From Sutcliffiella horikoshii DSM 8719 (GTDB lineage Bacteria > Bacillota > Bacilli > Bacillales > Bacillaceae_I): a DNA stretch of 41,347 nt. The notes under the pieces were generated by a model. The model made no database searches, was not told the DNA's origin, and was given only the letters and a program-made list of their open reading frames with translations. The translations under genes and the position numbers were made by a program. Numbering within the stretch: the first letter of the stretch is position 1; every line of letters begins with the position of its first letter. This document shows, one piece after another, positions 34,890 to 41,347 of this stretch. The stretch spans positions 1 to 41,347 of the forward strand of contig LQXN01000050.1 in assembly GCA_001648575.1 (NCBI GenBank), written 5' to 3'.

Positions 34890-36110
34890 ATGGAGAACCT
34901 AGATGGATACATTCTAATAAAGTTAAATCAGATACGTTCAAAGTACAATACGGAAAAGGCAGTCTTATTAAAAAGCTACTACAATCAAAGTGAAAGTAAA
35001 AATTTAAATGAATTGTTCATGATTCTTCACAGCACGTTAAATGACTTATTTTTATTTCTAAATTCTAAGAATTATCGAGGTCAAGGAGGTCATTTTAATG
35101 CTGATCCAAGTAGGGATCTAATTGACATTATTGAAACAATAAAAGTTATTCAGGCAAATATTAAGGAGGATTTTGAAATTAGCTTTAGTTTAGATGAAGA
35201 ATATAATAGAGTAATTGAAGCCTGTTCAAAATTTTTATCTGGGAATGGTGGCAGCACGATTCCTAATGGATTCCCCAAAATTAGCATTATAGAATCAAGA
35301 GCCATTTTTTCTTTAGATAACTTTGTAGAAATAGGAGAAGAAAAAAACATAAAAAGGGCAAGAATAGAGCAAATTGGTCGGGGGTCATATTCTACAGTCT
35401 TTGAGTTTAAAGACTCTTTTTATGACACAAAGTTTGCTATGAAAAGGGCTTTTCCAACCCTTACTAAAGAAGAATTAGTACGATTTGAAAATGAGTATAA
35501 ATATTTAAAAACTCTAGATTCACCATTTATTATAAAGGCCTATGGATACGATGATAAAAACAAAGAATATACAATGGAATTAGCTGATCAAACTTTAGAG
35601 AAATATATTCTTAAGGATAGTAATAAACTATCTTTCCTAACAAGGAAAGCTTTATTGATACAATTACTAAGAGCTTTTGAATATATTCATGAAAAAGGAA
35701 TGTTACATAGGGATATAAGCTATCAAAATATTTTGGTTAAACATCATGATGATGGTACCTCCATGATAAAAGTATCTGACTTTGGATTAGTAAAAGCTCC
35801 AGAAAGTACATTGACAGAGAATGGAGCAAGTGTGAAGGGAGCAATAAATGATTCAACCGATCTTACGGTTGTAGGATATGAAAATTATGAGATTAGACAT
35901 GAAACATATGCCCTTGCTAAAGTAGTGTATTTTATACTTACAGGTAAAAGTTCTAATTTCCATCTTGAAAAAAATGATGAACTTAAAGCATTTATATTAA
36001 AGGCAATTTCCCCAGATAAAGAGAAGCGATTTACTGATATTAATGAATTGAGGGAGATATTACTTGAAAAAGTGCTCCCATCACTTAAAAAGAAATTAGT
36101 AAATGCGTAG
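34890..36110 (+). CDS. Stand-alone Ser/Thr protein kinase with novel N-terminal domain
   Basis: 406 aa, no membrane segment. Residues 1-150 form a helical N-terminal region I do not recognise (with YRGQGGHFNADPSRDLIDII). The kinase domain follows at about 155-400: glycine loop IGRGSYSTVF (162-171), Lys185 in FAMKRA, catalytic HRD at 273-275 in HRDISYQNIL, and DFG at 297-299. All catalytic residues are present, so it is probably active; the usual HRDxKxxN Lys is Ser-Tyr (HRDISYQN). It lacks the PASTA repeats of PrkC. ATG is behind GGGAGG. Its setting between RM and SIR2 genes suggests a phage-defence kinase, by inference. Confidence 0.85.
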   Translation: MENLDGYILIKLNQIRSKYNTEKAVLLKSYYNQSESKNLNELFMILHSTLNDLFLFLNSKNYRGQGGHFNADPSRDLIDIIETIKVIQANIKEDFEISFSLDEEYNRVIEACSKFLSGNGGSTIPNGFPKISIIESRAIFSLDNFVEIGEEKNIKRARIEQIGRGSYSTVFEFKDSFYDTKFAMKRAFPTLTKEELVRFENEYKYLKTLDSPFIIKAYGYDDKNKEYTMELADQTLEKYILKDSNKLSFLTRKALLIQLLRAFEYIHEKGMLHRDISYQNILVKHHDDGTSMIKVSDFGLVKAPESTLTENGASVKGAINDSTDLTVVGYENYEIRHETYALAKVVYFILTGKSSNFHLEKNDELKAFILKAISPDKEKRFTDINELREILLEKVLPSLKKKLVNA

Positions 36111-36190
36111 AATATACTTAATCATGAAAAAGGACCTCCCTACTAGTAAGCCGTTCTCTTTTGAAATATTCGCATAAGAAAAGGTAAGTA

Positions 36191-36249
36191 TAAAAATGCT
36201 AAAAACAGTGGATTTCCCTACTGAAATCTCACTGTTTTTAGCATTTTTA
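36191..36249 (+). terminator. Terminator after the kinase gene
   Basis: 36191-36210 pairs perfectly with 36230-36249 (20 bp), extended inward by GATTTC/GAAATC. T-rich on both sides, so it may work in both directions. Confidence 0.85.
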
Positions 36250-36571
36250 CAATCAATATATGATAATTCAGGGGAGATACTTCATGAACTAACCTAACGG
36301 GCAGAAATAGTTTATTTAGCGTTCCCATTCTATGGGTAGACGTACCAACAAACAATTACTTTGAAAGAACGGGCAATAAGAACCTTATGTTTCAAAATCA
36401 CTACTGGAACCTTAATAAGTTGTCATTTTAACAGAATAAAATCTGAACATAGCAAAGTACAGTGATGTACATGTTCTTCTTGTGTTTCTAAATTATATCC
36501 ATCATAGGCTTGCCCTTGTGTTGGATGATTAGATATTGTTAAACACGGGTGCGGAGCCTATACCATGATCA
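36250..36571. other. Intergenic, repeat fragment
   Basis: About 320 bp. AACCTAACGGGCAGAAATAG near 36290 recalls the TAACGGG repeats. No gene is seen. Confidence 0.4.
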
Positions 36572-36829
36572 TTATTTTCTCTTGCTACGGTTAATCCTTG
36601 CTCGATAGCCTAATCGTAAAAATCGGGGTAACTCATCTTGAATTTTTCCATCGATGACTTCCCTCACGTATTCATATTCCACTGCTTTTCCAGCTTCGTT
36701 CGCTCTTTTCACTACTTCTCTTAAACTATTCGTGTAGAAGGTGTCTGCTTCATAGGAATCCACCAGTTCAACATATGATTGCAACCGTTTTATTTCTTCT
36801 TTTGCCTTTGGTACAGTAATTAGTTTCAA
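36572..36829 (-). CDS. 85-aa protein of unknown function
   Basis: The start is set at TTG 36829 because AAGGAGG lies 9 nt before it; the longer frame from 36868 reads through that ribosome site. The protein is basic and helical (LKLITVPKAKEEIKRLQSYVELVDSY..., VVKRANEAGKAVEYEYVREV, GYRARINRSKRK). It resembles small conserved Bacillus proteins, but I cannot name it. The Arg/Lys-rich tail could bind nucleic acid. Confidence 0.6.
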   Translation of the reverse strand: MKLITVPKAKEEIKRLQSYVELVDSYEADTFYTNSLREVVKRANEAGKAVEYEYVREVIDGKIQDELPRFLRLGYRARINRSKRK

Positions 36830-37051
36830 TTCATACCGCCTCCTTAATGTATAGGTGAATTTCGACAAAATAGGTCTTATTACCTTCTTTTCAAAAAAAA
36901 GTAATAAATACGCAAACTTTTCTAGTCATTTATTTAACAAGGTACTTAGCAATTAGTCCTTTGAATCGTTTATTGCTCTTTAACATGTAACGGGAACAGA
37001 GTTATAAAAGTATGCTTTGTTTTTAGATAATTTTAATAACACTATATATTT

Positions 37052-37080
37052 TTGTGCTTTTTTGCTGGTTATTGTAAAAT
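37052..37080 (+). promoter_or_regulatory. Putative promoter of the SIR2-like gene
   Basis: TTGTGC (37052-37057) and TAAAAT (37075-37080) are 17 bp apart. The TTG start codon is about 31 bp downstream. Confidence 0.5.
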
Positions 37081-37111
37081 AATAGAAAAATAGATTTTGA
37101 GGGGGATACGT

Positions 37112-38653
37112 TTGAGTTTACCAACATTATCAGTATTTTTTGGAGCAGGGGCAGAAATTGGATACGGATTACCATCAGGAGGAAAGTTCGCATTAGAAAT
37201 ATTTAGGGTGTCAAACGAAGAAGATAAAGAATCGTTTCGGGAACAGATTCAGAGTATTGACTCTCGTTCTCAAATTGCTACTCAATGGCTTCCAGATAAT
37301 TATGCAAGCAAAAGGTTAAATGTCTTCGGTAAAGGTGAATTCGAAGGCCTTATCGCATCCAGTTTAGAAAACAGAAGAAGCAACATATTAGAGTACCTCG
37401 ACAACTTTGACACGAATGTTTCTAACATGTTGCGAAATTGGAAAGTAAACGAGACAGTTGTCCGTGAAAAATTCACTACAGAAACTGAAGAGCAGATTGG
37501 CGATATGAGATATAACCAAGCAATCAGGTTAAATGAGAAACTCGCTTCCCGTGTGCCGTTGTTCGAATCAGATTATTTTTCAGCATTCTTACGTTTATTA
37601 GAGAAGCACCCAACTGATCGCTATCTAAAAAGAATTGTAAGAGCCTATTTGGAGTTGCTCGTTGGAGCAATAGGGCAAAGCCTTGTTTCGCAACTTAACG
37701 AAGAGCTTTTTACGGCTGCACCTGATGAATTAAGCGTATTCGATGACTTATCAGGTATATTCTCTTTAAATTATCAAGGCGTCGGGCAAACAGGGATGGA
37801 GATTGTTATCGAAGAATTGCCTATTGAAGTCGATGAAACAACAGAAGGGTTAACGGTATTTAGAGAGTTAGGCCGTAGCATTCTAGAAGAAATCTATTGT
37901 CAGGCGATGGACTATCAAGCGTTGATTGACGGCCATTTTAGATACTTATACAATCCTAAGGCACAATGGGCTAAATTTAGCAGAATTGCTATCTTCCTCC
38001 ATACTGTTCAGAGGTATATTACAAACCATGTTCATGTTGACGAAACGAGGATATCAGAAGGGCCAGGATATTATCATGATTTAATAAATTTAAGAGAACA
38101 CTTTGATTTAAGAGCTGTAGGTACCACCAACTACAATAATTTCGTGCAACAAGTGTTGGCTGGAACAGAAATAGCAGAAACTCCAGTTTTCCATTTGAAC
38201 GGTAGTGTGATTGAATACTACGATCCATATAAAAACGAGATTCTAACAGAACCTTCTGCTGAAGAACGACGAGGGCGAATCTTAGTTCCCTTTATGTTTA
38301 CTCAAAGTGGTGTTAAACCTTTGACCTCCGTTAGTATGTCTAGAAAATATGTTGACCTTTACGATCACTTTGTTCAGTCGGATGCAGTATGTGTGATTGG
38401 TTATGGTTTCAACGGAGATGATGGTCATATAAATGGAATGTTCAGAAGTTTGGTTGAGCAAGAAAATAAACGGCTTTTCATTTTCCACTTTAAGAGTGAC
38501 AATCGTACTGAGCAGCAACTTGCAAGATATTATCAACAAAAACTACGATTGAATTCTTCTAGTAACATTAGAGTAATGTTAGTGGATGCCAATCGTACAT
38601 GTAATGAAAACATGTGGTACGAAACAGTGAAAAACGAGTTAATACCATCCTAA
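37112..38653 (+). CDS. SIR2-like (SIR2_2-type) protein, probable defence NADase
   Basis: 513 aa. The N-terminus has the NAD-binding loop FFGAGAEIGYGLPSGGKFA (from residue 9). The middle (50-330) is a long helical insert without known domains. Then come the other SIR2 blocks: GTTNYNNF with Asn340, FHLNGSV (361-367) and VCVIGYGFNGDDGHINGMF near the C-terminus. The usual LHG catalytic His is Asn363 here (LNG), with His361 two residues earlier. SIR2-like domains in bacterial defence systems deplete NAD+ on infection. TTG 37112 is chosen because GAGGGGG lies 6 nt upstream. It seems to be a single-gene unit ending at a terminator. Confidence 0.85.
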   Translation: MSLPTLSVFFGAGAEIGYGLPSGGKFALEIFRVSNEEDKESFREQIQSIDSRSQIATQWLPDNYASKRLNVFGKGEFEGLIASSLENRRSNILEYLDNFDTNVSNMLRNWKVNETVVREKFTTETEEQIGDMRYNQAIRLNEKLASRVPLFESDYFSAFLRLLEKHPTDRYLKRIVRAYLELLVGAIGQSLVSQLNEELFTAAPDELSVFDDLSGIFSLNYQGVGQTGMEIVIEELPIEVDETTEGLTVFRELGRSILEEIYCQAMDYQALIDGHFRYLYNPKAQWAKFSRIAIFLHTVQRYITNHVHVDETRISEGPGYYHDLINLREHFDLRAVGTTNYNNFVQQVLAGTEIAETPVFHLNGSVIEYYDPYKNEILTEPSAEERRGRILVPFMFTQSGVKPLTSVSMSRKYVDLYDHFVQSDAVCVIGYGFNGDDGHINGMFRSLVEQENKRLFIFHFKSDNRTEQQLARYYQQKLRLNSSSNIRVMLVDANRTCNENMWYETVKNELIPS

Positions 38654-38724
38654 GAAATTTAAAAAGCACGCACTTTTTTAATAACGGGTTTACTTCAGAG
38701 GTGCAAACAAGTAAATATCAATGC

Positions 38725-38767
38725 AAAACGCACTGTATTTCACATAGAAATTCACAGTGCGTTTTTT
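38725..38767 (+). terminator. Terminator after the SIR2-like gene
   Basis: AAAACGCACTGT pairs with ACAGTGCGTTTT, followed by a T-run. Confidence 0.85.
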
Positions 38768-38825
38768 ATTGTTATACCAACTATAAAATGAGTTTTTAAG
38801 TCTAAATCTACAATGAAATCACATA

Positions 38826-38866
38826 AGAATATAGGAGCGATTGTAGCATAGTGAAGCCCACTCCAA
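38826..38866. repeat. Palindromic repeat, GGAGCGATTGTAGCAT-type
   Basis: GGAGCGATTGTAGCATAGTGAAGCCCACTCC. It is the third copy of the type at 18262 and 23451, again 30-60 bp before a start codon. Confidence 0.7.
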
Positions 38867-38899
38867 TAGAAAACTATAAGTACAAGGGGAGTTTATCAG

Positions 38900-39086
38900 A
38901 TGTCTAACCCGTTTGATTGTATTACTGAGTTTATTTTTGTGGAAATCGCAGTTTCTCCAGCAGATGTAATCTTGGTTCCTGGTGCCGATCAGAAAAGTAA
39001 TTAGATATGAATGGATTTATGAAAGAGAATGGTTAATTAAAAAGGTAGTACGCAATTTTTCTGCAGAAGACTATCCATTAACTTAA
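38900..39086 (+). pseudogene. YdcF-like (DUF218) remnant
   Basis: ATG 38900, behind AAGGGGAG, reads MSNPFDCITEFIFVE... and ADVILVPGADQ, then stops at TAG 39002. PFDCITxFIF and ADVILVPG match the beginning of YdcF/DUF218 proteins, whose body is missing. From 39006 another frame reads YEWIYEREWLIKKVVRNF... to TAA at 39084, which could be the C-terminus of the same or another gene. I infer an internal deletion. Confidence 0.55.
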
Positions 39087-39090
39087 GTAA

Positions 39091-39131
39091 AAACTCCATC
39101 CCTATACGCTGGCAAGTTGGGATGGAGTGAT
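39091..39131. terminator. Terminator-like hairpin
   Basis: ACTCCATCCC pairs with GGGATGGAGT around a 16-nt loop. It follows the YdcF-like remnant. Confidence 0.6.
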
Positions 39132-39490
39132 TGTTCACCCACAGTAGTTGAACTCTACTGATTAATTCAATTTTATCTTTTTTAAATATGAAAGGCAAAT
39201 TAAGAATCCAATGTAAAATACAGTTTTAATAATAATTCTATCCCAAGTAAGGTCATACATTGGGGAGAGGAGAGTGCGATTTTCTTTGTGTCATTCAAAC
39301 CATGAATAGTATTATTTTAAGGGGATTATGTATTGTACCATTTGAACGTTTTTGGAATATTAAAAATAAATGGTTAATAAACGTATTACAACGAATGATA
39401 TTTATGGCAAAACAGCAACACACACTTTATAAACATGTAAAAAAATATTCATTGAAGTATAATTAGTACTTCAATGAATATATGCTTTCT
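39132..39490. other. Intergenic region with a weak small ORF and a hairpin
   Basis: A 54-codon frame (ATG 39302 to TAG 39464-39466) has no ribosome site and is doubtful. A perfect 15-bp inverted repeat, 39445-39459 with 39467-39481 (ATATTCATTGAAGTA and its complement), starts inside its end and spans its stop. Nothing else is recognised. Confidence 0.4.
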
Positions 39491-39718
39491 TTATAGTTTT
39501 ATATTATTCGTATGAAGGTTTTTTCTTTCTGACTTTAACCAATAAATAAAATCATTTCTAAACACTCTTTTACATCTCCCTATTTTAAGTAATGGGAAGT
39601 TTGGTCTTGACATTATTTCATATGCTGTTGGTTTTGAGATTTTTAATATTTCGCAAATTTCTTTAGCAGTAAGAATTAGCGGATAATCATTTTCTCCTTC
39701 TATGTTTTTCATTACCAT
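39491..39718 (-). CDS. Excisionase-type helix-turn-helix protein
   Basis: About 75 aa. The HTH_17/MerR-like fold is clear: LILTAKEICEILKISKPTAYEIM, then FPLLKIGRCKRVFRNDFIYWL. Such proteins act as excisionases or small DNA-binding regulators of mobile elements. ATG 39718 is used; the longer TTG at 39724 is less likely. It overlaps the end of the 51-aa gene (39687-39842) in another frame, so translation may be coupled. Any tie to the distant integrase at 1353 is unproven. Confidence 0.8.
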   Translation of the reverse strand: MVMKNIEGENDYPLILTAKEICEILKISKPTAYEIMSRPNFPLLKIGRCKRVFRNDFIYWLKSERKNLHTNNIKL

Positions 39719-39842
39719 TTCCAACTTTCATATTCGAATTGTTTTTCTCTTTTGAAGTAAGATCTTTCAACCAGGCATCCAAAAGGTTTAACCCTCGTTT
39801 TCTTGCATCAGCATCAGTCATATTCGTTTGATTATTCTTCAT
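39687..39842 (-). CDS. 51-aa protein upstream of the HTH gene
   Basis: The minus-strand frame begins ATG at 39842 behind a strong AAGGAGGA, reads MKNNQTNMTDADARKRGLN... and ends NEKHRRRK-stop at 39687. It is polar and basic at the end. No family is recognised. It overlaps the HTH gene by 32 bp in another frame. Its ribosome site lies in a 10-bp hairpin followed by T7. Confidence 0.6.
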   Translation of the reverse strand: MKNNQTNMTDADARKRGLNLLDAWLKDLTSKEKNNSNMKVGNGNEKHRRRK

Positions 39843-39872
39843 AAAAAAATCCTCCTTTTAGTAAAGGAGGAT
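39843..39872 (-). promoter_or_regulatory. Hairpin that sequesters the ribosome site and ends in T7
   Basis: ATCCTCCTTT (39849-39858) and AAAGGAGGAT (39863-39872) are perfect complements with a 4-nt loop. On the minus strand the 3' arm is the AGGAGG of the 51-aa gene and is followed by seven T, then the ATG. It can act as an intrinsic terminator or as a translational lock, so the module may be regulated here. Confidence 0.6.
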
Positions 39873-39923
39873 AAACAAGTTAAGTGCATTAAATAGTAAT
39901 GAACTTAAATAAGTGTTGTTTTT

Positions 39924-40781
39924 TTAAAAATTAAAACGTTGGAACTCTGTTGGATAAGAGAAATTTATTGAAGAACTTTTAACAATGAACATTATATTTA
40001 TTTGACTATTAATTACCGTTTGGCAATATCCTACTTCTATTGGTCCGAAATGTTTTAATAGAGATTTTAATTGCCAAAAGCCTTGTAGTTGTTTTTGTTT
40101 ATTAAAGATTTCAATAACAAATCCTCCTTGTTCCCAAAAAAGTAATCTAAGGTACAATTTCTCAGATTCATTAAAGTGTAGTATTACGCCTCTAACATCA
40201 TATACATACTGAAAATCAGGTCGAGAATGTAGCTTAGTTTGACTGTATTGAAGTGCTTGTTCTTCCGTTTTCTTTAATAAATTGATGAATTGATCTAGAT
40301 TCAAATGCGCATCAGGTAGATAATAAAAATACTCTGTTGTCCATTTGTTCTCGGGTTTTTCTTCTAATAACCAAGTAATAGGGAGCCTTGAGAATAAAGC
40401 AATAGTCGCTAATATTTCTATTCTGGGTGAACTTACTAAATTAATTTTTCTTATCTCTGGCATAGGGCTCGTGTTGGTGACAGTCTGTAGTCCCTTTAAA
40501 AAACGTAAAGCATCATTTGGGATACCATATTTAGTATAAAGACTTTTCTGTGGCATTCCTAATATTTCTTTGGTTAAAAGAATTTTAAATCGTCCTGCTA
40601 GCGATACTGATAATAAGAACTCTCTAAATAATACAGGTTGTTTTCTTAAAATTAATAGCTCAGGTAAATCAACTATTAATCTTCCAACTCCATCAGATTT
40701 CTTAGAAAAAAACTCTTCCTCTGTGATAATACCGTTTATAACTTCAATAATAGATTCTATTCCAGAACTTGGTTTTTTCAA
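39924..40781 (-). CDS. 285-aa protein of unknown function
   Basis: I do not recognise a family. It starts at TTG 40781 with a modest GGTGAT upstream. It has no membrane helix or clear catalytic motif. The N-terminus holds VGRLIVDLPELLILRKQPVL and the C-terminal half is beta-rich (RGVILHFNESEKLYLRLLFW, FVIEIFNKQKQLQGFW). It lies in the same direction as, and about 80 bp before, the 51-aa and HTH genes, so the three may be a small module of a mobile element, perhaps replication or control related. Confidence 0.55.
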   Translation of the reverse strand: MKKPSSGIESIIEVINGIITEEEFFSKKSDGVGRLIVDLPELLILRKQPVLFREFLLSVSLAGRFKILLTKEILGMPQKSLYTKYGIPNDALRFLKGLQTVTNTSPMPEIRKINLVSSPRIEILATIALFSRLPITWLLEEKPENKWTTEYFYYLPDAHLNLDQFINLLKKTEEQALQYSQTKLHSRPDFQYVYDVRGVILHFNESEKLYLRLLFWEQGGFVIEIFNKQKQLQGFWQLKSLLKHFGPIEVGYCQTVINSQINIMFIVKSSSINFSYPTEFQRFNF

Positions 40782-40948
40782 TTATATCACCAAGTTAATC
40801 GTAATATCATTTAATGAAAGTATCGCTGATGAACTTATAAAAGTTCAACAGGTTCTCTCTTACTTTTATTAGGTGAATCAATTTCATAATTGCTCTTTTA
40901 AAAAAATCATAGACATACAGAATTATGATTCCTTATACTTTTTTGGTT
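40782..40948. other. Spacer between the transposase and the 285-aa gene
   Basis: About 170 bp that should contain one end of the insertion sequence. No terminal inverted repeat can be defined, because the other end is outside the window. Confidence 0.4.
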
Positions 40949-41347
40949 TTATACAGCTTGCTGGCTATTTAATAAGGCATTAATACGATCGGCCGCTAAT
41001 TTTGTAGCGTTATAAACTAACGTTACGAGATCAAAATGAACTTTGGCACGCTTTCCGGTGCGATAACGAACATTGTTTAGCTGATAAAATTCTTTTAGGT
41101 ATGCATTAACCCGTTCCACTGCAGTTCGCCGTTTAAAGATGTTCTTCCAGGTCTTCGACCCACGCGCAGGTGCGGTGTATTTTCTAAGGTCTGTGGTTAT
41201 CCTTACTTTAAATACTTTTTGGCAAAGCTCATCATTAGCTAGAGGACAGGTTTGACATTCCTTAGGCCTCGAATATTTAAGGGTTTCATACTTTCGATCA
41301 AAGCTATCATATCGATAAGAATGCTCCCGCACACATGTGGGTGCGAA
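40949..41347 (-). CDS. DDE transposase, C-terminal part (cut by window edge)
   Basis: The minus frame is open to the right edge, so the GTG at 41332 is not the true start. The visible ~132 residues have the C-x2-C pattern ECQTCPLANDELC, then RTAVERVNAYLKEFYQLNNV and HFDLVTLVYNATKLAADR, as in the C-terminal part of IS4/IS1182-type transposases; the Glu in AVERVNAY is probably the last residue of the DDE triad. The frame looks intact to its stop. Confidence 0.85.
   Translation of the reverse strand, partial: FAPTCVREHSYRYDSFDRKYETLKYSRPKECQTCPLANDELCQKVFKVRITTDLRKYTAPARGSKTWKNIFKRRTAVERVNAYLKEFYQLNNVRYRTGKRAKVHFDLVTLVYNATKLAADRINALLNSQQAV

Noticed and set aside
5451-38866. A true integron
   Set aside because: Repeats and lone genes recall cassettes, but there is no integron-type integrase and no attC-like core sites could be identified; the tyrosine integrase at 1353 is of the phage/ICE type.

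Overview
The window looks like an accessory-rich chromosomal stretch from a low-GC Gram-positive bacterium of the Bacillus type. The evidence is AT-rich DNA, strong AGGAGG-like ribosome binding sites, many TTG and GTG starts, a T-box leader, an RsbR-like protein, a tRNA gene without encoded CCA, and families typical of Bacillaceae (DUF421/YetF, DUF3231, DUF1572, DUF5662). The species cannot be fixed from the sequence alone.

Layout. 1-985: the 3' parts of two nested group II introns (a twintron); the inner one sits in the reverse transcriptase gene of the outer one at the YADD position. 1178-2489: tRNA-Val(GAC), its terminator, and a tyrosine integrase reading towards it. 2901-4519: promoter, T-box riboswitch (specifier probably CAA, Gln) and an MFS efflux-type transporter. 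4914-10934: mostly single-gene units (DUF5662, small membrane protein, DUF1572, histidine phosphatase, membrane-anchored unknown, a broken unknown gene, a broken S51-like peptidase, YetF/DUF421) separated by remnants of a palindromic intergenic repeat. 11368-12886: cardiolipin synthase split by a frameshift in an A7 run. 13212-17959: signalling block with a PAS hybrid histidine kinase interrupted by an in-frame TAG, a LytTR response regulator, then a c-di-GMP-I riboswitch with terminator in front of an EAL phosphodiesterase and a PilZ protein. 18338-24106: VOC protein, a signal-peptidase-like lipoprotein, a damaged rsbR paralogue, a 55-aa ORF, DUF3231, a frameshifted membrane protein and a DJ-1-like gene with an in-frame TGA.

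24115-38653: defence-type region. It holds a protein with tandem 36-aa repeats, a membrane segment and an SH3-like tail, lying between two diverged direct repeats of about 190 bp; a complete type I restriction-modification operon (hsdM-hsdS-hsdR on the minus strand); an unknown 202-aa protein; a stand-alone Ser/Thr kinase with a novel N-terminal region; and a SIR2-like protein. 38900-41347: a YdcF-like remnant, a small minus-strand module (unknown 285-aa protein, 51-aa protein, excisionase-type HTH protein) and the C-terminal part of a DDE transposase cut by the window edge.

Two themes run through the window. One is a high density of single-base lesions (frameshifts, in-frame stops, start codons that appear mutated to ATC or ATA), either real decay or uncorrected sequence errors. 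The other is repeated palindromic intergenic elements placed next to small single-gene units. The most self-contained biology is the c-di-GMP riboswitch/EAL/PilZ circuit, the T-box-controlled transporter, and the kinase/SIR2/repeat-protein neighbourhood beside the type I RM system.
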